Notes: generated from the letters alone by a model not told the origin. Shown: positions 1-13,683, counted from the stretch's first letter. The stretch is DNA of 64,000 nucleotides from Diadophis punctatus similis (GCA_023053685.1 JALIGW010000026.1:1884318-1948317); one strand, 5' to 3'. Made by a program: numbers and translations.

Positions 1-42
1 AGCAGTATATAAGTCTAAGTGCTATTGCTATTGCTATTTATT
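1..42 (+). mobile_element. 3' tail of a tRNA-derived SINE
   Basis: The window opens in the tail of the SINE family seen complete at 1127-1336: the tatataagt block followed by (GCTATT)n. Only the last ~40 bases are inside the window. Confidence 0.7.
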
Positions 43-43
43 T

Positions 44-350
44 TGCCACAGTCGTTAAACGAATTGCTGCAATTGTAAAGGGAATTACATGGTCTTTAAG
101 TAAATCTGTCTCCTCCCCCTGCCCCATTGACTTCACTTGTCAGAAGGTCGCAAAAGGGGATCGCGTAATCTCGGGACACTACGGCCGTCATAAATAAGAG
201 TCAGTTGCCAAGCATCCAAATTTTGATCATGTGACCAGGGGAATGCTGCAATGGTCATAAGTGTGGAAAAAAAGGTCATCAGTCACTTTTTTTCAGTGCT
301 GTGGTAACTTCGGACGGTCACTGAACAAATAGTTGTAATTCAAGAACTAT
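44..350. mobile_element. Tigger-like non-autonomous DNA element (family T), copy 1
   Basis: First of about 17 related copies in the window. Full copies carry inverted ends reading like caggtagtcctcgacttac and its complement, with internal blocks about gttaagtgaatc, a gatcacatga segment and cggtcataagt. The short inverted ends without coding capacity suggest a MITE. The pogo/Tigger (Tc1-mariner) assignment rests on resemblance of the terminus to Tigger ends and is tentative; that it is a repeat family is certain from comparison within the window. Confidence 0.7.
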
Positions 351-1125
351 CTGTAACGTTCTGGTCCTCTAAATTTTTCCAGATCTGCCATCTGCCATTT
401 TCTCCATTCACACTTGGCAATCACACAGGCACACATACACACCAAACAACCTGCTTAGTTATCCCTTAAACTTCCTTGCTCTTTTTGTTTATTTCATGCG
501 GGGGGGGGGGGGGCTTCCTAAAACCAATTCCCAGCGACAATTTTTCCTTCCAACTGCTTTTGAGTTAAGGTCTTGGGTGAGCCAATTTTTCTTTTTCTTT
601 CTTTTTTTTTAAAAAAAGACTTGGCTTAGCTCCAAAGATACCAATCCAGGGCACTTAACCAAGCTCTCTTTTTTGTGGTTTCCATCAATCTTGGTTTGTA
701 TCCTCTTTTCCACTCGATCCCACCTGGTAAATATTATCTCAAGTGGCCGGAAGAAAGAAAGATTTTGGCAGCTCTGGCTGGCCGGCTTGCAAAACTCCCC
801 CCCCTCTTCCCTCTTGCTTGCAATATGCGCGACCCCTCCCATGCAGAAAAACGTCCCGACAGCCTCTGCTAAACCTTGGAAAAAAGGAACCAGGTGGAAA
901 TCTCCCAAAGAAAAGAGAAGCAAACTTGCTTTTGGGGGGCAACAAAAATGACAAAACTGAAAAGGTGTTTTTGAAGGAGAAATTATCCCTGTGAAGTTGA
1001 AATTCCCATTTTAAAGATCAAGGGGGGAAAAAAGAGGAAGAAAGAAGTGAAAGAAGGAAAAAATAAAGGGAAAGAAAAGACGAGAAAGGAAGAAAGAAAA
1101 AAAGAAGAAGAAAGAAAACGAATAA
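351..1125. other. ABL1 intron 1 sequence, no gene seen
   Basis: Contains a G homopolymer near 500-513 and, from about 1020, a GAAA/GGAA-rich purine tract. No exon-like block or RNA gene was found on either strand. Confidence 0.6.
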
Positions 1126-1126
1126 G

Positions 1127-1336
1127 AGCCGAGATGGTGCAGTGGTTAAAGTGCAGCACTGCAGTTCAGCTGTTCAAATCTCACCAGGCTCAAGGTTGAC
1201 TCAGCCTTCCATCCTTCCGAGGTAGGTAAACATGAGGACCCAGATTGTTGGGGGCAAGAGGCTGAACTCTGTAAACCGCTTAGAGAGGGCTGGAAAGCAC
1301 TATGAAGCGGTATATAAGTAAGTGCTATTGTTATAA
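1127..1336 (+). mobile_element. tRNA-derived SINE, near full length
   Basis: Begins agccgagatggtgcagtggt (A-box-like), has a B-box-like ttcaaatc block, then the tcagccttccatccttccga segment and ends in the tatataagtaagtgctattg tail. It is embedded in GAAA-type purine tracts on both sides (1020-1125 and 1337-1495). Confidence 0.85.
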
Positions 1337-1495
1337 GAAAGAAAGATGAAGGAAGGAGGAAAGGAAGGGAAAGAAAAGAAAGGATGAGAAAGAAAGAGAA
1401 AAAGAAAGAAGGAAAAAGGAAGGAAGAAAAAGATAAAATGAGAAAGAAAAAGAAAGGGAAAAGGAAGGAAGAGAAAGAAAAAGAAAGAGAAGCAA
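1337..1495. repeat. purine microsatellite (GAAA/GGAA)
   Basis: Imperfect GAAA/GGAA run directly after the SINE tail. The long ORFs through it are low-complexity translations, not genes. Confidence 0.9.
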
Positions 1496-1499
1496 AGTC

Positions 1500-1665
1500 A
1501 ATGGAGAAGCCAGATTCACTTAACAGCTTCGTTACCACCTTAACAGCAGCAGTGATTCACTTAGCAACAGTGTCAAGAGGAAGGTCGTAAAACAGGGCAA
1601 AGCTCACTTCGCAGCTGTCTGCCTTAGCAACATAAATGCTGGCTCCATTGTGGACGTAAGTCGAG
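1500..1665. mobile_element. family T fragment
   Basis: About half of the element: from the cagattcacttaacag block to the terminal gtaagtcgag. Confidence 0.65.
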
Positions 1666-2167
1666 ATCCACCTGTAATGGGAATCGTAGCCCCATGGGCT
1701 CTGCGTCAATTGAGGCTGCTAGGATCTCTTGTGCTTCCTCCGTATTACCATTGAAGAGTTGGGTGATGGGGGGGGGGGGGGAGGAAACGGATCAAAAGCC
1801 TCTTATTTTGCAAACAGTTGGAAACAATTTGCACTCCCCAGTGGTGAGTCCCTGTTTATAAACACGGATCTCTCGCCGTGCCAGAAAAGCCGAACTCTTT
1901 GTTGAACAAATGCTTAAGTTCCTGTCTTAGAATCCGAGCACACATGAAAGAGTTTCCCTTTTATGAATTTTATGTTTTAAAAAATATTTTCCTCGCCTAT
2001 TCGGCTCCTTTTACAAGACCTGAAGTGGCTGATCGTGGATTAAAAAGAGGGGGGGGGGCGCGAACACAACGCACACCAAACAGTGAACTACAAGCTATTT
2101 TCAAAATACAGATCAAAGCCATTCAAAGCCCACCTTTGCTTCAACTAATACCTGCCACAGTCAAGAG
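1666..2167. other. intron sequence, nothing recognised
   Basis: Short G runs near 1770 and 2050. No exon, RNA gene or known repeat seen. Confidence 0.5.
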
Positions 2168-2535
2168 TAGAATAGAATAACAGAGTTGGAAAGGGACCTT
2201 GGAGGTCTTCTAGTCCAACCCCCTGCTTAGGCAGGAAACCCTACACCACTTCAGACAAATGGTTATCCAACCTCTTCTTAAAAACTTCCAGTGTTGGAGC
2301 ATTCACAACTTCTGGAGGCAAGCTGTTCCGCGGATTAATTGTTTTTAAGTGTCAGGAAATTTCTCCTTAGCCTTAGTTCTAAGTTGCTTCTCTCCTTGAT
2401 TAGTTTCCACCCATTGCTTCTTGTTCTACCCTCAGGTGCTTTGGAGAATAGCTTGACTCCCTCTTCTTTGGGGCAGCCCCTGGGATATTGGAACACTCAA
2501 GGTGGAGTGAGGTTTTTTTCCTCACTGTTGTAACC
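2168..2535 (-). mobile_element. CR1 LINE 3' fragment, antisense
   Basis: Opens with tagaatagaataacagagtt and continues through the gaccttggaggtcttctagt block, the complement of the CR1 3' end, up to the RT C-terminal region. The two AATAG units at the edge are the seed form of the longer arrays at 41405 and 58516. Confidence 0.85.
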
Positions 2536-3056
2536 CTACAAAGTCTTAGTAAGACCACACCTGGAATCTAGTTTCTGGTCACCACAATATAATAAGATAT
2601 TGAAACCCTGGAAAGAGTACGGAGAAGAGCAACAAGGATGATTAGAAGGCTGGCGGCTAAAACCTACGAAGAACGATTGCAGGAATTGAGTATGTCTAGT
2701 CTAGGGAAACGTGGACTAGGGGAGACATGATAGCAAGCCTTCCAATATTTGAGGAGCTGCCACAAAGAAGAGGGGGTCCACCTGTTCTCCAAAGCACCAG
2801 AAGGCAAGACAAGAAGCAACGGATGGAAACTAATCAAGGAGAGATCCAACCTAGAACTAAGGAGAAATTTCCTGACAGTGAGGACAATTAACCAGTGGAA
2901 CAGCTTGCCACAGGAAGTTGGTGGATGTTCCATCACTGGAGGTTTTCAAGAAGAAATTGGACATCCAGTAGTCTCAAGTGGTGTGGGGACTCCTGCTAGA
3001 ACAGGGGGTTGGACTAGAAGACCTCCAAGGTCCCTTCCAACTCTCTTATTTTATTC
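2536..3056 (+). mobile_element. CR1 LINE 3' fragment, sense
   Basis: Runs from RT C-terminal coding remnants to the terminal ggttggactagaagacctcc block and the ccttccaactctcttatttt end. It abuts the opposite-strand copy at 2168-2535, forming an inverted CR1 pair. Confidence 0.85.
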
Positions 3057-3844
3057 TGTTCATTTCTACTTTTCCGGGATTCAGATTTTCGTTTTCTTGT
3101 TGCTTCTCCATCTTCTTAGACACAACATCTCTGGTTTTTTTTTTTTTTTTTGAGAGTGATCTTTGTAGGTTTACCATGACCCCTCAGACTTTAATATCCC
3201 CCAAGCCTAGAGCAATTCACTGCTGAAATTAATCTTCTTTCTATGAATATCTTGGAGAGAAAAACAGACCTTTGCCATCGTATCTTTAAATGAATAGCCG
3301 GTAGTCTGTGACCTCTTTTTTCTGTTTATTTTATTTTATTTTATTGTGTTGTACCTTTCAGAAAGTTGATCAAAGCTCGGGCAGTTTTCCAAAGACCAAA
3401 ATTAGTGACCTGCTGATGCAATTTGCAGTCTTGGGGGGAAAAAAATCAACAATACTGTAGGAGAACGGACTTTGCATGCCTGTCGTGGAGAGGAAATAAC
3501 AGAATTGCTAAGGGAATTTGCTTGTGATCTTGGAGAAAGAGTTTCTGGAGAACTGATGGTTACACACCCAGAATTCCACGCATGTTGTGTTGGGTTTGGT
3601 CAATAAACATGTTGTGTTTTCTCTCTATCACTCTTGGCTGGTCACCAAGAGACCGGAAGCTGGTTTTCTTTCCTGGTTTTCGGTGTTTATGGTATTGAGG
3701 AAAAGTGTGGTGTTCAAGAGATGTTGTAAATCCCAAGATTGTCGTGATGTGAGAAGCGTTTCGTAAAAAGAAGAATATTTTTTTTGGGGGGGGGGAATAT
3801 GTATACAAAACACTTCCTGGTTTGTAAACCGGGAGCAACCCCCC
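3057..3844. other. intron sequence, nothing recognised
   Basis: T run near 3130-3150 and a TTTTA-rich stretch near 3325-3345. No gene evidence. Confidence 0.5.
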
Positions 3845-4290
3845 CCCTCACTATTTTTTATTTATTTATATTTATTTTATTTATTTATTTTTGTCAAGTA
3901 CGTGTTAGTAATCTACATAGATGTAACATTGTTTATGTACATAAGATGGGTACTGATAAGAGGGAACATTAGGACAGGGACGGTAGGCACGCTGGTGCAC
4001 TTATGCACGCCCCTTACTGTCCTCTTAGGAATCGGGTGAGGTCAACAGTGGACAGTCTAAGGGTAAAGTTTTGGGGGTTTGGTGACGAAACCACAGAGTC
4101 AGGTAGTGAGTTCCAGGCATTGACCACTCTGTTGCTAAAGTCGTATTTTCTGCAGTCAAGTTTGGAGCGGTTCACTTTGAGTTTGTTGTATCTGTTGTGT
4201 GCTCGTGTATTGTTGTGGTTGAAGCTGAAGTAGTCATTGACAGGAAGGACGTTGTAGTGGATCACTGATGATGTTAACTAGAGGGAACCC
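3845..4290 (-). mobile_element. L2-like LINE 3' fragment, antisense
   Basis: The minus strand translates around 4014-4265 to an 83-residue stretch containing FSNRVVNAWNSLPDSVVSS, the C-terminal signature of CR1/L2-clade reverse transcriptases (R-x-x-N-x-W-N-x-L-P-x-x-V-V). An A/T-rich tail lies at 3855-3895. It is a dead 3' fragment. Confidence 0.75.
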
Positions 4291-5740
<1,450 letters not shown>

Positions 5741-5741
5741 T

Positions 5742-5850
5742 TGCCACTGTATAAACAGAGAGCAAACCCCACTCCCATGTAGCACTGATGAGGTTCCCTA
5801 GTTGGGTAATGAAATGTTTGTAAGGAAACAACAACAGACCCCATAGTTCT
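5742..5850 (+). mobile_element. Penelope-like unit (family P) with hammerhead-like core
   Basis: First of about two dozen units. The layout is: aaccccactcccttctagca, a core of about 40 nt starting ctgatga and ending gaaacgtc (here gaaatgttt), a gcaagaaaaccacc block, agagagcaccaaggacccca, then a (TCC)n run. The core's predicted fold is described in the findings. Placement in Penelope-like elements is inference from the ribozyme-like core and the tandem arrangement. Confidence 0.55.
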
Positions 5851-6120
5851 CCTCCTCCTTTTCCTTTTCCTCCTCCTCCTCCTCCTCTTCCTTCTCCTTC
5901 TCCTCCTCCTTTTTCTCCTTCTCCTCTTTCTCCTCCTCCTCCTCCTCTTCCTTTTCCTTCTCCTCCTCTTCCTCCTCCTTCTCCTCCTCTTTCTCCTTCT
6001 CCTCTTTCTCCTCCTCCTCCTCCTTTTCCTTTTCCTCCTCCTCCTCCTCTCCTTCCTCTCCTTCCTCCTCCTCCTCCTCTCCTCCTCCTCCTCCTCCTCC
6101 TCCTCCTCCTCCTCCTCCTC
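5851..6120. repeat. (TCC)n/(TTCC)n pyrimidine tract
   Basis: Trinucleotide-rich pyrimidine run joining two family P units; (CCT)n is purest at 6080-6120. Confidence 0.95.
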
Positions 6121-6230
6121 AAACCTTCCCAGCAGTGATGTTGTTATCTAGTTGGGTCATGAAACGCCTGGAAGTTCAGAGAACCCCAAGGATTCCACAG
6201 TTCAACCCCGAGCTGCAACCATTCCCTTCT
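6121..6230 (+). mobile_element. family P unit
   Basis: Core gcagtgatgttgttatctag followed by ttgggtcatgaaacgcc; then ttcagagaaccccaaggatt and the cacagttcaaccccgagctg block that flanks several units. Confidence 0.55.
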
Positions 6231-6266
6231 TTTGCTATTTCGCTGTGTTTTAATTGCTCCCTGTGA

Positions 6267-6680
<414 letters not shown>

Positions 6681-6770
6681 TGACCAGTTTTACGTACTTG
6701 GCACTTTTCAGAAGTAGGGCATCTTCGGGTTTTCATTTTTATGGAATCAAATCAACGCTAACCCTTTCCG

Positions 6771-7975
6771 GATAAGCCTCGGCTTACGACCGCAATGGGG
6801 CCCAAAATTTCTTTCGCCAAGCGAGACATTTAAACAGATTAACAGAGTTGGAAGGGACCTTGAAGGTCATCTAGTCCAACCCCCCGCCCAAGCAGGAGAC
6901 CCTACACCATTTCTGACAGATGGCAGTCAGAAGCCTCCAGTGATGAAGCTCCCACAACTTCCGAAGGCAACTTCTGCTCCATGGGTTGATTGTTCTCACT
7001 GTTAGAAAAGTTCTCCTTATTTCTAGGTTGAATCTCTCCTAGATCAGTTTCCATCCATTATTCCTTGTCTGGCCTTCAGGTGCTTTGGAGAATAGCTTGA
7101 CCCCCTCCTCTCTGGGTCAGCCCCTCAAATATTGGAAGGCTGCTATTGTGTCTCCCCTGGTCCTTCTCTTCACTAGACTTAGCCATGCCCGGTTCCTGCA
7201 ACCGTTCATCATATGTTTTAGCCTCCAGTCCCTAATCATCCTAGTTGATCTTCTCTGCACTGTTTCCAGAGTCTCAACATCTTTTTTTCTATTGTGGCAT
7301 CCAAAACCGGATGCAGTACTCTAGGTGTGGTCTTACTAAGGCTTTATAGAGTGGTGTTAGTACCTCCCTTGGTCTTGATTGTATCCCTCTGTTAATGCAG
7401 CTTAGGATTGCATTGGCTTTTTTGGCTGCTGCTACACACTGCTGGCTCATGTTTAGCTGGTTGTCCACTAAGACTCCAAGATCCCTCTCACAGTCACTGC
7501 TATTAAGCCTGGTTTCACCCAGTTTATTTGTGAACTTTTTGTTTTTCTTGCCTCTCGGGAGTCCCTTGGGAGTAGGGCGGCATAGAAGAACCAATAAATA
7601 AATAAATAAATAAATAAATAAACTCTACTTTTCTCTACATTGAATTTCATTTTATTAGATAGACAATAGTCAAGTGAGTTTTGCCCCATTTTATGGCCTT
7701 TCTTGCCACGGTTGCTAAGTGAATCACCGCAGCCGTTAAGTTAGTCACACGGCGGGTTAAGTGAAACGAGGCTTGACTTTGCTTGACAGAAGGTCACATT
7801 AACCGGGGACCGTCGTAAATATGAGTCCGCTGCCAAGCTTCTTGAGTTTCGATCACACGACCACGGGGATGCTGCAGCGGTCGTAAGTGTGACAAAATGG
7901 TCACAAGTCACTTTTCAGTGCTGTTGCAACTTTGAACGGTCACTAAATAAACTGTTGTACACCGAGGACTGCCCT
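6771..7975. mobile_element. family T element split by a CR1 insertion
   Basis: The left end (6771-6835: cctcggcttacgaccgcaat through gcgagacattt) and right part (7672-7975: agtgagttttgccccatttt to caccgaggactgccc) are the two halves of one family T copy. The break falls inside the block that reads continuously in other copies, with the CR1 at 6836-7671 between them. Confidence 0.8.
6836..7671 (-). mobile_element. CR1 LINE with reverse transcriptase C-terminus, antisense, nested in family T
   Basis: The minus strand 7594-7289 encodes the CR1 RT C-terminus: DLGVLVDNQLNMSQQCVAA, then LYKALVRPHLEYC, which is the DLGV/VRPHLEY signature. The 3' UTR runs down to ggtcccttccaactctgtta at 6850. An (AATA)n run lies at 7596-7621. 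Coding is truncated and non-functional. Confidence 0.9.
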
Positions 7976-8632
7976 GGGGTGGCTAGATGTCCTACCACCT
8001 GCACAAAATTACTTGTGTAATTTTGCTGAAAGGCGCACCTGATGCCTTCTTCTGCGCTGTTTCCACTAAAGGCCACTCCATCCTTACTCGGTGGAAATAC
8101 CTGGAGAGACTTCTGCTGAACAGATTAACGGTTCTTTCCTTACCTCGGAGTTGTTTTAATCAGAATTTTCAAGAAGAAGAGATAACAGCCAGGGGATTTT
8201 TATTAGCACCAAACATCCGCCGGCTCCTTGTCAGAAATCTTATCAGCCCGAGGTTTTCTGTTTTTTTTTTAATAAAACAACATCCAGGAAACGGTGCGGA
8301 ATTAGATTCTCGTTGGACCTATTATCCACGCCGCCACCGTACGAAACAATATTAAGTCGTTTGATAAAATAGATATCGTATCTCGGGGCCCGGCTGGCAT
8401 TTGAGCCCAAGAGTTTCCCAAGAATCTTCCCCTATCAGGCCTTTATTAATTTAATCAGACAAGTTAATAACTGCAGGTGTTGAAAATATAGCAGTTTTTG
8501 GAGGCTTGGGGAGTCGGATGGGAGGGAACCGCTCACAAAAGTGTCAGGAGGGCTCGGAAACAGAGGAGAAATTGCAAACGAGGTTAAATATGTCGTTTTC
8601 TTCAATCGCTGTAAAGGAAGGAAGCCCTATGT
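7976..8632. other. ABL1 intron 3 sequence, nothing recognised
   Basis: Not repeat-like by internal comparison and holding several GATA-type motifs (agagataac, cttatcag). It could be conserved non-coding DNA, but cannot be judged without alignment. Confidence 0.4.
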
Positions 8633-9025
8633 AGACAGCCCTTAACTTAACAACTGCAATTGTAAGCAGAACTTCCATTGCTAAGGGATACAGTCGTTTA
8701 AGCGACTCATTATGTGACCACACTTGATTTTACAATCTCCCCCCCCCCCCGCTGTGGATGTTAAGTGGATCACATGGTTGTTAAGCGAATCCGGCTTTGC
8801 CCATCGACTGCTTATTGGAAAGTCACAAACGGTGATCACATGACTCAGAGATTCGGCAACCTTCATAATTACATGCTGGTTGCCCAGCAACCAAATTTTG
8901 GCCATGTGACCACGGGGGACGCTGCAAACGGCCATAAGTGTGAGAACCACTCACCGGTCCCTTTTTTCAGTGGCGTTAATGGTCCCTAAACGAACGGTTA
9001 TAAGTCAGGGAGCACCAGTGGTTTC
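8633..9025. mobile_element. family T element, near complete
   Basis: Starts gtagacagcccttaacttaa and ends ataagtcagggagcacc, with the internal gatcacatga and ggccataagtgtg blocks in order. Confidence 0.75.
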
Positions 9026-9360
9026 TCAAAAAGTTGTAACTGCAGGCCTTCTAAGGTGACTTTCAGGAAGAGTGGCTGATGACGACGGGATTTAAATTTC
9101 CTCCTTTTTTCCTTTCCTTTCTTCGGTTCTGCTTTTTTTTCTTTTTGGTGCCTTATCTCTCAGGGTGATTTTTGTCACGACAGGGATCCTGCCGCTAAGA
9201 AGCCTACGGATGAATAATTTGTGTATGGCCGGCTGCATTTTCTGGCGACTGATAATCGTTTAGACTGTCTTGAATTAATCATATATAATGGAGCAGCGGT
9301 TCCCTCTGGTTGCTAAGAGCAGCCTGTATTTATATATAACTGGGAACCTGTCTATAGCTG
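9026..9360. other. intron sequence, nothing recognised
   Basis: No gene or repeat family identified. Confidence 0.4.
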
Positions 9361-9745
9361 CTGGGAGGGAGGGAGGGAGGGAGGGAGGGAGGAAGGAAGG
9401 AAGGAAGGAAGGAAAGAGACAGAAAGAAGGTGGGAGGGAAGGAGGAAGGAAGGAAGTGGAAAGAAGGAAGGAAGGAAGTGGAAGGAAGGAAAGGGAGGAG
9501 GGAGAAAGGAAAGGAAAGAGGCAGAAAGAAGGTGAAAGGGAAGAAAGGGAGGGAAGGAGGGAAGGAGGAAAGAGGCAGAAAGGTGAAAGGGAAGGATGGA
9601 GGGAGGGAGGGAGGAAAGAAGGAAAGAGGCAGAAAGAAGGTGGGAGGGAATGAGGAAGGAAGGAAGAGGAAGGAAGGGAGGAAGTGGAAGGAAAGGGAGG
9701 GAGGAAGAAAAGAAAGGAAAGTCAGTCAGTCAGTCAAAAGTCAAG
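9361..9745. repeat. purine microsatellite (GGGA)n/(GGAA)n with ~100-bp repeats
   Basis: (GGGA)n then GGAA-rich DNA in which a gaaagaggcagaaagaaggt block recurs at about 9413, 9515, 9575 and 9622, showing amplification of a longer unit. Open frames on the + strand are low-complexity. Confidence 0.9.
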
Positions 9746-10120
9746 GACTACCTTGGACTTTAAACTAGAGTCAGGGTGAAGATGATGGAAGAAGGAAAAA
9801 AGACGTTAAAAATTCAGGGTGTGTAGTATAATGTCGCTTTATCGGTATTTGAAAGAGCCTGCAGGATTTTTGGAAAAACCTCTATCAAAAGCTGCCCATT
9901 TAGGATCTTGTTATCTTTTGTAAAAATTGACATGAGCCACAGGGGAAAGAAGGCAGAATGTGGCTTTTTACATCAGAGATAGGTATTTCCTAAGAAGAAT
10001 AAAAAATATAATGTGTTTTGCAGGGAATAACGTATAACATAAAAGGGGAAGGGTATGAATGACAGTGATTCTAGCTGGCATTGTTAGATTAAAACTTTTT
10101 TAGACTTTTTTATCCAGCTT
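9746..10120. other. intron sequence, nothing recognised
   Basis: No feature found. Confidence 0.4.
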
Positions 10121-10121
10121 T

Positions 10122-10345
10122 TATTATTTTTATGAGAGCGGTTAAGGCCTCGGACTAAAAAACTGGGAGGCTCTGAGTTCTAGTCCTGCGTTGGGCACAA
10201 AATCTGCTGGGTGACCTTGGGCCAGCCACTTTCGCTCAGCCCTAGGAAGGAGGCAATAGCAAACCACATCTGACAAACCTTGTCAAGAGAGGGATTTGCC
10301 TAGGCGGAGAATTGGACACGATGGTATGAAAAAAAAAATTTTTTT
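10122..10345 (+). mobile_element. SINE of Sauria type, sense
   Basis: Begins with the tRNA-like gagagcggttaaggcctcgg, continues through gaccttgggccagccacttt and ccctaggaaggaggcaatag, and ends aattggacacgatggtatga. The end resembles the gagtcggacacga 3' terminus of Bov-B LINEs, the presumed mobilising partner. Confidence 0.75.
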
Positions 10346-10364
10346 TAAATGAGTTGCTCAAGGT

Positions 10365-10652
10365 GGTGAAATTTTCTTAACACTCTTGTCCTCCTCCTAT
10401 TTTCCCCACAACAACCCTGTGAGGTGGGGTTGGGCTGAGAGAGAGGGACTGGAACAAGTCACCCAGCCAGCTTTCATGCCTAAGGTGGGACTAGAACTCA
10501 CCGTCTCCTGGTGATTGGCCCAAAGTCATCCAGTTGGCTTTTTTTTATTAAGGTGGGACTAGAACTCACCGTCTCCTAGTGATTGGCCCAAAGTCACCCA
10601 AAGGGCTTCTGTGCCTAAGGTGGGACTAGAACTCACTGTCTCCTAATGACAG
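10365..10652 (-). mobile_element. tRNA-SINE, antisense, with an internal ~65-bp segment repeated
   Basis: The antisense body ccacaacaaccctgtgaggt is followed by about three tandem copies of a segment including gcctaaggtgggactagaac and ctcctggtgattggcccaaa. The same segment is amplified at 32455 and 48395. Confidence 0.8.
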
Positions 10653-10654
10653 TA

Positions 10655-11607
<953 letters not shown>

Positions 11608-11683
11608 AGGCTCTTCAAATCTTGATTTTAAACCTTCGATTGCATTCGGTTTATCACCATGCCTTAAGACCAGACTTTTAGCA

Positions 11684-12442
11684 CAGTGGTCACCAACTGG
11701 TGGTCCGTGAGAAAATTTTGGTGGTCCGCAGAAAAATTATTTGCATTTTTTATATTGCACTAAATCAGGGGTCCTCAAACTATGGCCCCTGGGCCGGATA
11801 CGTGCAATGACCATTTGTGTTGCTGCAGAGAGTCTCCCCCTTCGGGGTGTTTTTGTGTGGGTCAGAGGAGGGCAGAAATTCTGACTTGGGGTCTGCTTCG
11901 GCCTCCTGGTGTGGGGCTTTGGGCGAAGGCTGGAGGGAATAGCCGCTGGCGGTGAAGAGTCGGAGGGCTTTGTTCCAGTGGGACTGCATCATGGCCTGGA
12001 ACTGGCTGACCATCTCAGCCCGCTGAGCCTCTAGGCGCCAGTACCTGGCCTTGCACTCCCGCAGGTCTTCCCTCTGCTTGGAAAGCCTATGCTCCTAGTC
12101 CTCAGTGAGGTGCTTCTGAGCCTCCTTCTCGGTCAGATCCAATTGGAACTGAGCTGTTTTGCCAACTCTTTTCGTGGTGGCTGCTTAGCTCCAATAACTG
12201 CTTCCTGTTGGGGCCCTAAGGAGCCCGGGCGGGCAGGCGACGAGGAGTTGGGAGGGGAGGGGCGAGTAGAGGCTGGCGAGGCGTCCCTCAACATGAGTGA
12301 CATTGAGTTGGCCACGCCCACCCAGCCACATGACCACCTAGCCACGCCCACCCAGCGGTCATTAGGCAGATCATATTAGTGGTCTGCAGGATTTAAAATT
12401 ATGAATTTAGTGGTCACTGAGGTCCAAAAGGTTGGGGACCCC
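11684..12442. mobile_element. hAT-like element with a second hAT-like element nested inside
   Basis: The outer copy starts cagtggtcaccaactggtgg and ends ggttggggacccctt, an imperfect inverted pair. Inside, caggggtcctcaaactatgg at 11767 begins a second element of similar type. The ends resemble hAT termini (CAG-GGTC...). No transposase is visible. The minus-strand ORF 12013-11780 lies within the inner copy and is not recognised. Confidence 0.55.
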
Positions 12443-12584
12443 TTAATTTTGGGGAGAGCTAAATTCTCCCAAGTTCCTTTTTGTGGTTATTTTTAAAAGA
12501 TGGGGAAATACTGCCATCTAGTGTTAATAATCGGGAATCTTCGCTAATGCGAGAAGAAGAGCCAACTCAACTCTGGAGATTTTT

Positions 12585-12828
12585 TTGTTCCTATGGGACA
12601 CAAAAAGGGTCACACAATCACTTTTTGCGACTTTCTGCCAATCCCAGTCAGTGGGGAATCCAGATTCACTTAACAACCGTGTTACTAACTTAACAACGGC
12701 AGGGGTTCACTTAACCACTGTGGCAAGAAAGGTCGTACAATCTGGCAACGCTCCCTTAACAACTCTCTCGCCTAGCAACATAAATTTTGGGCTCAATTGT
12801 GGTGGTAAACCGAGGACCGCCTGTATGA
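12585..12828. mobile_element. family T fragment
   Basis: cagattcacttaacaaccgt, then aaggtcgtacaatctgg and a terminal gtaaaccgaggaccgcctgt. Confidence 0.75.
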
Positions 12829-13542
12829 TAGTTGGTTTCATGGCATGAAACCCGACCAATCTTTTTATTACTCCAAACTGCCTCCCAGTCTGACCTGACC
12901 AAGAAAGGCAAACCTTGCATTCATCACAGCTTGTTATCTCCCATCCCTGAAGCTGTGCCTCTAGGAAACCATCCATTTTCCCCACGAAAAAGGGAATGAC
13001 TGAGGATAGAGCAGAAATGGCTTAAAAAAAACCCTTTATTTCAATATCTGTCTTTCCCGCGTCTTCATGCGCAGGATATCAAAAGAGCCAAACGATGATT
13101 CTGAGAGATGCCCAATCGCAGGGATGAAAACCAGGTTTCCGGGGCCACTGCTGATTTTCCAAGTTTGCCGAATTGTCACCCCAAGTCCTTGGAGGGGGGG
13201 GGGAAACCGAGGAGTAAAATAATGTTACACTAGTTTCTAGTTTTTTCAAGGGATTCAGGATGACAGCCCTGCTTTCCCTCCGGCTCCCAGTTATCTAACA
13301 CTTAGATTACTCATCTTTTCACATTTTCCCTCTTGCTTGTCACTTTTGAGTGATTGATTGATTATAATCAAGTCATTTTTGACTCCTAGAGAATTTCTCC
13401 TGGAGAATCTATTATCCCCAGCTTGGACTCTCAAATGTAGCTACATCACCCTTGTAACTGAGTCCTTCCACCTTGCTGCTTGTCTTCTTTTGTTTCCTTC
13501 CACCTTTCCCAGCATTAGAACTTAACTGGGACCTAGAACCTA
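12829..13542. other. intron sequence, nothing recognised
   Basis: G run at about 13192-13202. No exon 5-like sequence here. Confidence 0.45.
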
Positions 13543-13545
13543 GAA

Positions 13546-13682
13546 CAGTGTTTCCCAACCTTGGCAACTTGAAGATGTCTGGACTTCAACTCCCAGAATT
13601 CCCCAGCCAGCGAATGCTGGCTGGGGAATTCTGGAAGTTGAAGTCCAGATATCTTCAAGTTGCCAAGGTTGGGAAACACTGA
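13546..13682. mobile_element. 137-bp palindromic hAT-like MITE
   Basis: The left arm, from cagtgtttcccaaccttggc, is the near-perfect complement of the right arm, which ends gccaaggttgggaaacactg. The arms meet at ccagcgaatgctgg near 13610, so the RNA would be one long hairpin. Flanking cctagaa occurs on both sides (13538 and 13684), an approximate target duplication. Related remnants lie at 15160, 25120, 53350 and 61110. Confidence 0.85.
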
Positions 13683-13683
13683 T

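Noticed and set aside
1127..1200. tRNA gene
   Set aside because: A- and B-box-like motifs belong to a tRNA-derived SINE; no intact cloverleaf.
4014..4265. Host gene with an 83-residue minus-strand peptide
   Set aside because: Matches the C-terminal signature of CR1/L2-type reverse transcriptase.
7289..7594. Host protein of 101 residues
   Set aside because: CR1 reverse transcriptase C-terminus (DLGVLVDNQLN, VRPHLEYC).
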